A stretch of DNA of 8,151 bases from JBFHDX01 sp041584475 (GCA_041584475.1 JBFHDX010000145.1:1-8151); one strand, 5' to 3'. Positions 1-6,713 are shown, counted from the stretch's first letter. Notes: generated from the sequence alone by a model not told the origin. Made by a program: numbers and translations.

Positions 1-69
1 CGGATACGAAGGCGGACGCAGCTCGCCGAAGGTCCGGCTAACGTCCCGCGCTGCCGTGCCGTCGCTCAC
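1..69 (-). CDS. possible start of a downstream gene, truncated by window edge
   Basis: A GTG at 69-67 overlaps the TGA stop of dctQ (68-66) in a GTGA arrangement, and its frame stays open for 23 codons to the window edge, reading VSDGTAARDVSRTFGELRPP and onward. No ATG or other GTG/TTG start is present to its left on this strand. In TRAP operons the large permease dctM normally follows dctQ. DctM proteins usually begin with a hydrophobic helix, while this stretch is polar, so it is either an extended N-terminus, a different gene, or not coding. The overlap geometry is the only real support. Another frame is also open to the edge, so this is a tentative call. Confidence 0.22.
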   Translation of the reverse strand, partial: MSDGTAARDVSRTFGELRPPSYP

Positions 70-593
70 TCGCCGACCTCCGGTGTGCCGGGATCCTCGC
101 CGACGTACCGGTGGTCGCCGGCGACGAGCCGCAGCAGATAGGCCGTCAGCTGCACCGCGAACAACGCCATGCCGAGGAAGACGAGCCCCTCCGGTATCCA
201 CAGCGGGATTTCGGCAATGCTCTCGCTGACTGCCCCCCGTGTCCAGTTGCGGGCAACGCTGCGCCAGAAATAGCCGGCGATGAACAGCGTCAGGGCGAGC
301 GTCACGCTGATCGAGAAAATCTCGAGCGCGAACCGCTGTCGGCCGCGGCTACGCACCAGTACGATGTTCACCCGGATCAGCGCCCCGTCGTTCAACGCGT
401 AGCCGAGCGAGAGGAATGTCATCGCCGCCACCCCGTACCCGACGAACTCGTCGAGCACGAAGGTGGAGGTGGCGAAGAAGCTGCGCAGGACGATTTCGAC
501 CAGGATGTGGACGACCATTCCGACCAGGATGACCGCCGAAACAACGCCGGCGAGTCGAGACAGTCGGTCGACGAGACGAACCAGGCGCGTCAT
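66..593 (-). CDS. dctQ: TRAP transporter small permease subunit, DctQ family
   Basis: This 175-residue protein is of the usual length for the small membrane subunit of tripartite ATP-independent periplasmic transporters, which import organic anions using an ion gradient. Four hydrophobic segments are visible, at about residues 14-36, 47-65, 89-110 and 131-155. The layout is typical of DctQ: a short basic N-terminus, a DEF motif (48-50) at the start of helix 2, a loop after helix 2 containing GALIRVNI (70-77), and the IPLWIPE motif (129-135) leading into helix 4. It lies 145 bases downstream of the gene for a DctP receptor on the same strand, which supports the assignment. The ATG at 593-591 has only a GGGGA-like ribosome site, part of which lies in a small hairpin. 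The substrate cannot be told from this subunit. The name follows the family; no specific orthology is claimed. Confidence 0.9.
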   Translation of the reverse strand: MTRLVRLVDRLSRLAGVVSAVILVGMVVHILVEIVLRSFFATSTFVLDEFVGYGVAAMTFLSLGYALNDGALIRVNIVLVRSRGRQRFALEIFSISVTLALTLFIAGYFWRSVARNWTRGAVSESIAEIPLWIPEGLVFLGMALFAVQLTAYLLRLVAGDHRYVGEDPGTPEVGE

Positions 594-738
594 ACGGGAT
601 CCCCGCAGGGGGCCGATCGCGGCCGCTCAATCGCGAACTCGGCACCGCCCGCCAACGCGCCCGGGGCGATCGCACCGAAAACCCGGCATCCCCGCCGCGA
701 GCGCTCGGAACCGTCGAGCACGGCCGCCGATGCAGGCG
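594..738 (-). other. dctP-dctQ spacer with two adjacent small hairpins
   Basis: This 145-base spacer carries no gene I can support. Near the dctQ start are two perfect inverted repeats: GGCCG-ATCG-CGGCC at 611-624 and CCCC-GCA-GGGG at 601-611. The second overlaps the GGGG part of the likely dctQ ribosome site. A 10-base palindrome, CGAGCGCTCG, lies at 698-707. There is no T-run, so this is not a typical intrinsic terminator. In binding-protein-dependent transport operons, hairpins after the receptor gene often stabilise its transcript or reduce read-through, so that receptor exceeds permease. That role here is inference. Confidence 0.45.
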
Positions 739-1743
739 CTATTTGCCCGCTCGGGCGCGGTAGTCCGCGAGGATCTTGCGACCCTTGTCGCCGGTCTTGG
801 CGAGCCATTCGGCTACCGCCTTTTCGCCGGCATCCGACAGCGCCTTCAGGTAGTCGGGCGAGACGCCGGTGACCACCGTCATGCCGTTCTGCTTCATCGT
901 CGCGTAATTGCCGCGGCGGCGTTCGTCGAGGCCCTTCCAGTTGCGTTCGCTGGTCGCGGCTGCCGCATCGAGCACCGCCTTCTGCAGCTCCGGTGACAGG
1001 CCGTTGAAGACGTCCAGATTGATGTGCACCATGTTCAGGGGCATCGCGTAGTTGATCTCGGTGAAGTGGCTGAGATGCTCCCAGAACTTGGCGTTGACGC
1101 CGCCTTCCGCCGAGGTGAGGACGGCGTCGATGCCGCCGGTTCCAAGCTGCGGCACGACGTCGGCCCAGCTCAGCTGGATCGGCGCGGCCCCGGCCTCCTT
1201 GAGCGTAATGGTGCCGTTCGGATCGTAGGTGCGGATCTTCAGGTTCTGCAGCGCCGCGACGCTGTCCACCGGCTTCTTGGCCCAGATGCCCGAAGGCGGC
1301 CACGGCGAGGCGTACAGCAGCATCTGGTTGTTCGCGGCGAATACCCGGTCGTAGTGGGGCTTGGCGACCTCGAACAGAATGCGCGCCTGCTCCGTCGTGG
1401 CGGCGAGAAACGGCAGCGACGGCAGCAGGAACATCGGATCGATCCCGCCGAGCGGGCCGACATAGGTGTCGGCGATCGGAATGGCCCCGTCACCCACGGC
1501 GTCGAGCTGATCCTTCGACTTGTAGCCGAGCGAAGCACCGAAATGCAGCGTTATCTCGATCTGTCCCCGCGACAGCTCCTTGAGCTTTTCGGCGAAGAAC
1601 TGGTCGCCCTCCCCGTGGTTGGAGGTCGCGTTGTATTCGTTCGCCATGTCCCACTTGACCGTGTCGGCCATCACGGCGGTACTGCACAGCGCGAGGGCGG
1701 CGACGGTCGCCGCGATCGTCTGCCTTACAGCGTATGGTTTCAT
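739..1743 (-). CDS. dctP: TRAP transporter substrate-binding protein, DctP family
   Basis: This 334-residue protein is the periplasmic receptor that delivers substrate to the DctQ/DctM membrane subunits. It starts with a signal peptide (basic KPYAVR, then a hydrophobic stretch, with likely cleavage after A26 in AVMA-D). The mature protein begins TVKWDMANEYN, typical of the first strand of DctP receptors. The family's key arginine, which usually salt-bridges a substrate carboxylate, is probably R171 in LKIRTYD (168-174). The following GGIDAVLTS (203-211) is also characteristic. The ATG at 1743-1741 is preferred over an upstream in-frame start at 1860 because it opens the signal peptide and has a GGGAGG ribosome site (1753-1758) nine bases away. 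The stop is TAG. The ligand is likely a carboxylate but is not identified. Adjacency to sulfate-activation genes is only a weak hint of a sulfur-containing substrate. Confidence 0.93.
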   Translation of the reverse strand: MKPYAVRQTIAATVAALALCSTAVMADTVKWDMANEYNATSNHGEGDQFFAEKLKELSRGQIEITLHFGASLGYKSKDQLDAVGDGAIPIADTYVGPLGGIDPMFLLPSLPFLAATTEQARILFEVAKPHYDRVFAANNQMLLYASPWPPSGIWAKKPVDSVAALQNLKIRTYDPNGTITLKEAGAAPIQLSWADVVPQLGTGGIDAVLTSAEGGVNAKFWEHLSHFTEINYAMPLNMVHINLDVFNGLSPELQKAVLDAAAATSERNWKGLDERRRGNYATMKQNGMTVVTGVSPDYLKALSDAGEKAVAEWLAKTGDKGRKILADYRARAGK

Positions 1744-1934
1744 GTGCCAATGCCTCCCACGATGACTGCGGGCGGCATCCTGTGCACTGGGCCGTGCGGA
1801 GGGACCGCCCGGATGGTGACGCCTTACTGTCGGCAGCCGCGACGGACCACCCGCGAGCATTTACGCACGCGCGGTGCCCGGCCGTCAACGTGCCGCCACC
1901 GGTGTTTCCTGCGGCCAGGCCTCAGTTGCCAACG
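1744..1934 (-). other. intergenic region between cysNC and dctP
   Basis: These 191 bases hold the leader of dctP and the 3' end of the cysNC transcript. I see no convincing terminator: the best hairpin is GCCGC (1892-1896) paired with GCGGC (1911-1915), with a 14-base loop and no T-run. The dctP ribosome site GGGAGG is at 1753-1758. No gene is supported here. Confidence 0.5.
1858..1888 (-). promoter_or_regulatory. weak candidate promoter for dctP
   Basis: On the minus strand TTGACG (1888-1883) matches five of six bases of a sigma-70 -35 box. It is followed after 19 bases by TAAATG (1863-1858), which matches only three of six bases of a -10 box. The position, about 115 bases before the dctP ATG, is plausible, but the spacing is long and the -10 is poor. 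Confidence 0.22.
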
Positions 1935-3851
1935 TCAGACGTAACCGCGCTCCTTGAGGAAGGCGACGACGCGGTCGGCCCCCTCCTCCGGTGGCGAGCG
2001 GTCGTTCAGGATATGGATCTCCGCGTCGTCCGGCGGCTCGTAGGGCGAGTCGATCCCGGTGAAGTTCTTGATCGCCCCCTGGCGCGCCTTGGCATAGAGG
2101 CCCTTGGCATCGCGCTGCTCGCAGACCGTAAGCGGCGCGTCGACGAATATCTCGACGAATTCGCCCTCTTCCATCAGCTCACGCGCCATCAACCGTTCAC
2201 TGCGGAACGGGGAAATGAAGGAGGCGACGACGATCATGCCGGCGTCGACGAAGAGCCGCGCCGTCTCCGCCACGCGGCGAATGTTCTCGACCCTGTCCGG
2301 CTCGGTGAAACCGAGATCCTTGTTGAGCCCGTGCCGCACATTGTCGCCGTCGAGCAAATAGGTGTGGCGGCCCATCGCGTGGAGTTTCCTCTCCACCAGA
2401 TTGGCCAAGGTCGACTTGCCCGAGCCGGACAGGCCGGTAAACCACAGGACGCAGGGTCGCTGTCCCTTAAGTCCGGCGCGGGCCACCTTGTCGAGGTCGA
2501 TATCCTGCCACGTCAGGTTGGTGGCCCGACGCAGACCGAAATCGATCATGCCGGCACCGACCGTCTCGTTGCTGAACCGGTCGATCAGCAGGAAACCGCC
2601 GGTCGTGTGGTTTTGTGCGTAGGGGTCGTAGGCAATCGGCCGGTCGAGCGCCAAGTTGCACACCCCGACCTCGTTGAGCGACAGCGTCTTTGCCGCGACA
2701 TGCTCGAGCGTATTGACGTTGACCCGGTATTTCAGCTCGGTGACGGCCGCGGCGACAGTATGGCAGCCGATCTTGAGCAGGTACTGCCGCTCCGGCATCA
2801 GGTCGTGGTCGCTCATCCAGATCAGCCGCGCCTGAAACTGGTCGGTCACCTCGGCCGGCGAGTCCGCGGCGGCCAGCAGGTCGCCGCGCGAGACATCGAG
2901 TTGTTCCTCGAACTCGAGGGCGATTGCCTGTCCCGCCACCGCCCGCTCGAGCTCGCCTTCGTAGGTGACGATCCGGCGAACCCGACCGGTGCGGTTCACC
3001 GGCAGAACCACGACCTCGTCGCCGGGACGCAGGACGCCGCCGGCGATTGTGCCGCAATAACCCCGGAAATCGGGTCCCGAGCGGTTGACCCACTGCACCG
3101 GCATGCGGAACGGAGATGCGTCCGCTTCGCGCCGGATCTCGACGCTTTCGAGATACGGCAACAAGGCGGGTCCGCGGTACCACGCCATCGAATCGCTGCG
3201 GGCGACGACATTGTCACCCTTCAGCGCGGAAACCGGTATCGAGGTCACCGAATCGATGCCGAGCTGACGGCAGAACGAGTCGTAGTCCGTTGCGACACGC
3301 TCGAATACCGCCTGGTCGTAGTCGACGAGATCCATCTTGTTGACGGCGAGCAGGACGTCGCGAATGCCGAGGAGCGAGACGATATAGCTGTGGCGGCGCG
3401 TCTGCGTGACGACGCCCGCACGGGCGTCGACGAGCAGCACGGCCAGGTCGGCATGCGAGGCGCCGGATGCCATGTTGCGCGTATACTGCTCGTGTCCGGG
3501 CGCATCGGCGACGATGAATTTGCGCCGGGCAGTGGCGAAGTAACGGTAGGCGACATCGATCGTAATGCCCTGTTCGCGCTCGGCCTGCAGGCCGTCGACA
3601 AGCAGCGCGAAATCGGTGCCGCCCTTTACCGTGCCAACTCGCCGGCTGTCGTCCTCGAGCGCGGCCAGCTGATCCTCGAGAATCAGTTGCGAATCGTAGA
3701 GGAGGCGGCCGATAAGCGTGCTCTTGCCGTCATCGACACTGCCGCAGGTCAGGATGCGCAGCAGGTCCTTGCGTTCCTGCGCGCGAAGGTAGGCGTCGAC
3801 GTCTCTTGCCGATGCGTCCGCCGCCAGCGCTTCGGTGGTCCGCCGCTTCAT
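1935..3851 (-). CDS. cysNC: bifunctional sulfate adenylyltransferase large subunit / adenylylsulfate kinase (CysN-CysC fusion)
   Basis: This 638-residue cytoplasmic enzyme carries out two steps of sulfate activation. Residues about 25-455 are CysN, the GTPase subunit that drives APS synthesis together with CysD. Its GTP-binding motifs are all visible: GSVDDGKS (37-44), DAPGH (116-120), NKMD (171-174) and SAL (208-210), followed by elongation-factor-like beta-barrel domains. Residues about 464-638 are CysC, APS kinase, which makes PAPS. It has the P-loop GLSGSGKST (473-481), LDGDNVRHGLN (500-510) and ISPFR (546-550), where S547 matches the serine phosphorylated in the E. coli enzyme. The fusion is well known in rhizobia (NodQ) and many other proteobacteria. 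The start overlaps the cysD stop by one base (TGATG), with AGGAAGG nearby, implying translational coupling. Whether PAPS feeds cysteine synthesis or sulfotransferases cannot be told here, as no reductase or sulfotransferase gene is present. Confidence 0.97.
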   Translation of the reverse strand: MKRRTTEALAADASARDVDAYLRAQERKDLLRILTCGSVDDGKSTLIGRLLYDSQLILEDQLAALEDDSRRVGTVKGGTDFALLVDGLQAEREQGITIDVAYRYFATARRKFIVADAPGHEQYTRNMASGASHADLAVLLVDARAGVVTQTRRHSYIVSLLGIRDVLLAVNKMDLVDYDQAVFERVATDYDSFCRQLGIDSVTSIPVSALKGDNVVARSDSMAWYRGPALLPYLESVEIRREADASPFRMPVQWVNRSGPDFRGYCGTIAGGVLRPGDEVVVLPVNRTGRVRRIVTYEGELERAVAGQAIALEFEEQLDVSRGDLLAAADSPAEVTDQFQARLIWMSDHDLMPERQYLLKIGCHTVAAAVTELKYRVNVNTLEHVAAKTLSLNEVGVCNLALDRPIAYDPYAQNHTTGGFLLIDRFSNETVGAGMIDFGLRRATNLTWQDIDLDKVARAGLKGQRPCVLWFTGLSGSGKSTLANLVERKLHAMGRHTYLLDGDNVRHGLNKDLGFTEPDRVENIRRVAETARLFVDAGMIVVASFISPFRSERLMARELMEEGEFVEIFVDAPLTVCEQRDAKGLYAKARQGAIKNFTGIDSPYEPPDDAEIHILNDRSPPEEGADRVVAFLKERGYV

Positions 3852-4756
3852 CAGAAATAGCCTTCCTGCTTCTTCGTCTCCATCGACCCGCTCCGGTCGT
3901 GGTCGATGATCCGCCCCCGACGTTCGGAAGACTGCGCCAACAAGGTTTCACGAATGATCTCGGGCAGCGTCGTCGCGTTGCTCTCGATCGCGGCGGTCAA
4001 GGGATAGCAACCGAGCGTGCGGAACCGCACCCGCCGCATCTGCGGTTTCTCGCCCCGCTTCATCGGCATGCGATCGTCATCGACCATGATCAGCTGCCCG
4101 TCGCGTTCGACGACCGGTCGCTCCTTCGCGAAATAGAGCGGCACGATCGGCACGTTCTCGAGGTAGATGTATTGCCAGATGTCGAGCTCGGTCCAGTTCG
4201 AGAGCGGGAAGACGCGGATGCTCTCGCCTTCGCCGAGGCGGCAATTGTAGATGTTCCACAGTTCGGGGCGCTGGTTCTTCGGATCCCAGCGGTGGTTCTT
4301 CGAGCGGAAGGAGAATATCCGCTCCTTCGCGCGGCTTTTCTCCTCGTCGCGACGCGCTCCGCCAATGGCGGCGTCAAAGCCGTATCTTGCCAGCGCCTGC
4401 CTCAGTGCCTCGGTCTTCATGACGTCGGTGTGGACGGCGGAGCCATGGCTGAACGGGTCCACGCCCTTGGCGACGCCGTCCTCGTTGACGTGCACGAGCA
4501 GGTCGACGCCAAGCTCGGCCGCGCGTCGGTCGCGGAAGGCGATCATCTCCCGGAATTTCCAGGTCGTATCCACATGCAGCAAGGAAAATGGCGGTTTCGC
4601 GGGGTGGAACGCCTTCAGGGCGAGCTGCAGCAGGACCGAGGAATCCTTGCCGATCGAATACAGCATCACCGGCTTGCGAAACTCGGCGGCCGCCTCTCGC
4701 AGGATTTCTATGGCTTCGGCCTCGAGCCGTCTCAGATGTGTCAGCCGGTTGCTCAT
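3851..4756 (-). CDS. cysD: sulfate adenylyltransferase small subunit CysD
   Basis: This 301-residue protein is the catalytic subunit that transfers AMP from ATP to sulfate, giving APS, in a complex with the GTPase CysN. The ATP pyrophosphatase P-loop SIGKDSS is at 34-40. Other conserved stretches are HVDTTWKFREM (61-71), GGARRDEEKSRAKERIFS (132-149), FPLSNWTELDIWQYI (183-197) and TLGCYPLT (247-254). The C-terminus SERRGR...IDHD...GSMETKKQEGYF is the typical CysD ending, so the gene is complete. Length is as usual for the family. The ATG at 4756-4754 has a modest GGGAA ribosome site ten bases upstream (4767-4771). The gene is first of the cysD-cysNC pair and shares one base with cysNC. A candidate promoter lies about 90 bases upstream. 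Confidence 0.97.
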   Translation of the reverse strand: MSNRLTHLRRLEAEAIEILREAAAEFRKPVMLYSIGKDSSVLLQLALKAFHPAKPPFSLLHVDTTWKFREMIAFRDRRAAELGVDLLVHVNEDGVAKGVDPFSHGSAVHTDVMKTEALRQALARYGFDAAIGGARRDEEKSRAKERIFSFRSKNHRWDPKNQRPELWNIYNCRLGEGESIRVFPLSNWTELDIWQYIYLENVPIVPLYFAKERPVVERDGQLIMVDDDRMPMKRGEKPQMRRVRFRTLGCYPLTAAIESNATTLPEIIRETLLAQSSERRGRIIDHDRSGSMETKKQEGYF

Positions 4757-4832
4757 GGGACCGTCATTCCCGATCCAGGTGCCCCGATTCCAGCCTGTAC
4801 GTCACGACGGTGCCGACGCGCCGGGCGATTCA

Positions 4833-4870
4833 CCGGGCCGTTTACTATATGCCCGGACGCACCAAGACAA
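4833..4870 (-). promoter_or_regulatory. candidate cysD promoter with inverted repeat around the -10 box
   Basis: On the minus strand TATAGT (4849-4844) matches five of six bases of a -10 box. A weak -35-like TTGTCT lies at 4870-4865, with a short 15-base spacing. The -10 box sits in the 12-base loop of a perfect inverted repeat, CCGGGC (4833-4838) and GCCCGG (4851-4856), and a further CCGGGC lies at 4821-4826. Such a repeat across a promoter could bind a repressor or activator. The regulator is unknown and the promoter assignment is by eye. Confidence 0.35.
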
Positions 4871-4896
4871 GCCTCATCGCGGGACCGCGGCGTCTC

Positions 4897-4914
4897 CTGC
4901 GGCGCCGTCCGCAG
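4897..4914 (-). terminator. weak hairpin downstream of the small acidic-protein gene
   Basis: A perfect 6-bp stem, CTGCGG/CCGCAG, with a 6-base loop begins 15 bases past the stop of the 63-codon gene. No T-run follows, so it is not a classical intrinsic terminator. It may protect the 3' end of that transcript or be a chance GC-rich hairpin. Confidence 0.2.
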
Positions 4915-4929
4915 CGCGGTCGGGAACGA

Positions 4930-5121
4930 TCAGTCGTCTTCATCGACACTGATGGGCGCCTCGCCGAGCGGGTCGTCGTCGGTCCATTGCGCAACGGTCT
5001 CGTAGGTTCGCGCGTTCTGCTCCATCTGCTCGGTGATCTGCGGCGTATTCGCGCCGATATCGCGAAAGAACTTTGCCGCGTTCCGCAGCAGGCGTGCCGC
5101 GAGTTCTGCATTCGTCGTCAT
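4930..5121 (-). CDS. small acidic protein of unknown function (63 residues)
   Basis: I do not recognise a named family. The protein starts MTTNAELAARLLRNAAKFFR and ends in an acidic tail rich in D and E (PISVDEDD). The first 45 residues look like two amphipathic helices: one from about 4-20, then GANTP, then one from about 26-44. There is no membrane segment, signal peptide or cysteine. I vaguely recall similar short proteins in alphaproteobacteria, but this is memory only. The ATG at 5121-5119 is chosen because GGGAG (5130-5134) lies eight bases upstream. An in-frame ATG at 5154, adding 11 residues (MKIGTGAGAAG), also has a GGAG site nine bases upstream and cannot be excluded. A still longer GTG start at 5280 has no ribosome site. 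The gene is on the same strand as cysD, 173 bases upstream of it, but is probably a separate unit. Confidence 0.7.
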   Translation of the reverse strand: MTTNAELAARLLRNAAKFFRDIGANTPQITEQMEQNARTYETVAQWTDDDPLGEAPISVDEDD

Positions 5122-5198
5122 TCCGGCTGCTCCCGCTCCGGTTCCGATTTTCATGGCAAGCGGCTCCACCGTATCGGCCGAACCGACGGGACACAATG

Positions 5199-5219
5199 CC
5201 GGTGAACCCGGGTCACCGG
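5199..5219. repeat. perfect inverted repeat, 7-bp arms with 7-base loop
   Basis: CCGGTGA (5199-5205) and TCACCGG (5213-5219) are perfect inverted copies around ACCCGGG. As RNA this would be a strong hairpin in the leader of the 63-codon gene, ending 45 bases before the upstream in-frame ATG (5154). As DNA it could be an operator. No T-run follows on either strand. Confidence 0.5.
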
Positions 5220-5246
5220 GCTTCGCGCCGATTGCGGTTCCATGTA

Positions 5247-5257
5247 CACTGTCAGTG
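5247..5257. promoter_or_regulatory. 11-base palindrome, possible operator
   Basis: CACTG-T-CAGTG is a perfect palindrome with one central base. It sits in an AT-richer patch, TGTACACTGTCAGTGCAAAT, with an outer T/A pair matching after one mismatch. Its position between divergent genes and its form resemble operators of TetR-type dimeric repressors. No regulator gene is visible nearby, so this is inference. Confidence 0.35.
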
Positions 5258-5321
5258 CAAATGATGCCGGCCACGAACACAAGCGCCGGTCACTGAACAG
5301 ATGCGGCGCCGGTTTTCGCCC

Positions 5322-5338
5322 GCAAAGTAAGAATTTGC
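5322..5338. repeat. short AT-rich inverted repeat
   Basis: GCAAA (5322-5326) and TTTGC (5334-5338) are inverted copies separated by seven bases (GTAAGAA). This is the most AT-rich spot in the intergenic region and could mark a promoter or binding site. Alone, 5-bp arms are weak evidence. Confidence 0.25.
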
Positions 5339-5440
5339 TAACCGGGCATGCGGCAAACTCGCGAAGCTTTTCGCCTTGCCGTCGTCGTTGGCGATGCGCG
5401 CGACACGGCAGCAATTGTATTTTCAAAGCGGAAGTCAGCC

Positions 5441-6709
5441 ATGAGCGATGCAGTATTGACCGATTCCCCGTCGTCGTCGATGAAGTTGCAGTACAGCGGC
5501 GAGACCCTGCGCTTCGCCGGTATCGTTGCCCTCAACCTGTTGCTGCAGATCGTTACGCTCGGGATCTTTCGGTTCTGGGCGCGCACGCGGGAGCGGCGCT
5601 ATATCTGGTCGAACGTCAATCTCGCCGACGAGCCGCTCGAATATACCGGCACGGGGATGGAGTTGTTCATCGGGTTCCTGATCGTCACGCTCATTATCGG
5701 CCCGCTGATCGGCGGGTTCGTGTTCGCGATCAACCTGGCCTCCAACCCGATCCTCGTCGCAATTCTGACCGTCGTGTACCTGCTGGTGATCTACTTTCTC
5801 GTGCACGTGGCGGCTTATCGGGCGCGACGTTACCGCCTGACCCGCACATTGTGGCGCGGCATTCGTGGCACGCTGGCGGGCTCGTCGGTGCTCTACGCGC
5901 TTCGCGGCCTCGGCTATTCGCTGCTCAGCGTCGTTACGCTCGGCCTCGCCGTACCGATCCAGCGGATTGGGCTCACGCGCATCGAAATCGAGAACATGTA
6001 TTTCGGCGACCGGGCGTTCTCTTTCGATGGCAGCGCTCGCGGACTTTTCAAATACTGGCTCGTACCTTGGGTCGGTCTGATTGCGCTGGCGGCGGCGTAT
6101 TTCTCGTTCCTGTCACTGACCCAGGGGCTCAACCCCGAGGGGTTCGATAGAACCGACCCGGCGCAAGTCGAGCAGGCGGCGCAATTCGGGCAAAACATCC
6201 TGGCTGCGATGGGCTACCTCGCGCTTGCCGCCATGGTCTACGGCCTCATGCTGGTCTGGTATCGCGTACGCGAGTTTCGTTATCTGAGCGGATCGGTGAG
6301 CTATGAGGGGCTGCGTTTCGGCTCGTCGCTCGGTCTCGGCCGCGTGATCTGGATCTACGTGTCGTTCGTTCTGGTCGCGATGCTGGTGGGCGCCGTCCTC
6401 ACGGTCGGCCTCGGCTTTGTTGCCATGTTGAGCGCCGGCGCGGGAATGGACCCGGCCGCCGTCGAGCGCGGCATGGAGGCGGGCAGTTTCGATCCCGATG
6501 GACCGATGCCGCTGATCATGGGTCTCGTGTTCGTCATCGTCATGGGGACGCTGAGCCGGGTAATGGTGTTCCATCGCCTCGTGCACGCGGTCGTCACCAG
6601 CCTGTCGATCAGCGGTGAACAGGACTTCGCTGCCGTCGCCCAGGCGGTCGACAGTGCACCGACGCGCGGCGAGGGTCTGGCCGACGCTTTCGATCTGGGA
6701 GACTTCTGA
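5441..6709 (+). CDS. DUF898 (YjgN-like) polytopic membrane protein
   Basis: This 422-residue inner-membrane protein of unknown biochemical role belongs to the DUF898/YjgN family. The diagnostic N-terminal block is clear: LNLLLQIVTLGIFRFWARTR (31-50), then ERRYIWSN (51-58) and EYTGTGMELFIGFL (67-80). Hydrophobic segments lie near 25-44, 75-98, 103-122, 146-173, 206-225, 253-273, 302-330 and 357-376. Between them short basic and aromatic loops recur (near 50, 127, 177 and 275), suggesting an internally repeated architecture. A polar insert at about 331-355 (AAVERGMEAGSF) precedes the last helix. The ATG at 5441 is preferred over an in-frame ATG at 5348 because it has GGAAG six bases upstream and the extra residues are not family-like. 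The M48 peptidase gene starts four bases after the stop, so the two are almost certainly co-transcribed. Confidence 0.88.
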   Translation: MSDAVLTDSPSSSMKLQYSGETLRFAGIVALNLLLQIVTLGIFRFWARTRERRYIWSNVNLADEPLEYTGTGMELFIGFLIVTLIIGPLIGGFVFAINLASNPILVAILTVVYLLVIYFLVHVAAYRARRYRLTRTLWRGIRGTLAGSSVLYALRGLGYSLLSVVTLGLAVPIQRIGLTRIEIENMYFGDRAFSFDGSARGLFKYWLVPWVGLIALAAAYFSFLSLTQGLNPEGFDRTDPAQVEQAAQFGQNILAAMGYLALAAMVYGLMLVWYRVREFRYLSGSVSYEGLRFGSSLGLGRVIWIYVSFVLVAMLVGAVLTVGLGFVAMLSAGAGMDPAAVERGMEAGSFDPDGPMPLIMGLVFVIVMGTLSRVMVFHRLVHAVVTSLSISGEQDFAAVAQAVDSAPTRGEGLADAFDLGDF

Positions 6710-6713
6710 CACG

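Larger units (their letters stand above)
5122..5440. other. divergent intergenic region with inverted repeats
   Basis: About 320 bases separate the minus-strand 63-codon gene from the plus-strand DUF898 gene, so promoters in both directions must lie here. I found no -10/-35 pair that I trust on either strand. Three inverted repeats stand out, at 5199-5219, 5247-5257 and 5322-5338, and are listed separately. The DUF898 ribosome site GGAAG (5430-5434) is six bases before its ATG. No further gene is supported. Confidence 0.6.

Noticed and set aside
111..1944. several plus-strand frames of 177-306 codons opposite dctQ and dctP
   Set aside because: All are antisense shadows of the TRAP genes, rich in Arg, Pro and Gly with no domain.
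1734..3860. 708-codon open frame on the plus strand
   Set aside because: It lies antisense to cysNC, whose product has all expected motifs. Its own translation has no recognisable domain, and long antisense frames are common in GC-rich coding DNA.
4754..4768. four-codon ATG...TGA frame overlapping the cysD start
   Set aside because: The minus-strand sequence ATGACGGTCCCATGA gives a tiny frame ending on the cysD ATG, but it is too short to distinguish from chance.
3806..5005. 399-codon plus-strand open frame
   Set aside because: Antisense to cysD and the small gene, with low-complexity basic composition and no motif.
5155..5280. longer N-terminus for the small acidic protein
   Set aside because: The GTG at 5280 has no ribosome site, and the added stretch contains the hairpin and palindrome and does not look like protein.
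5242..6150. 302-codon plus-strand frame overlapping the DUF898 gene
   Set aside because: Out-of-frame shadow; the DUF898 frame has the family signature and membrane helices.
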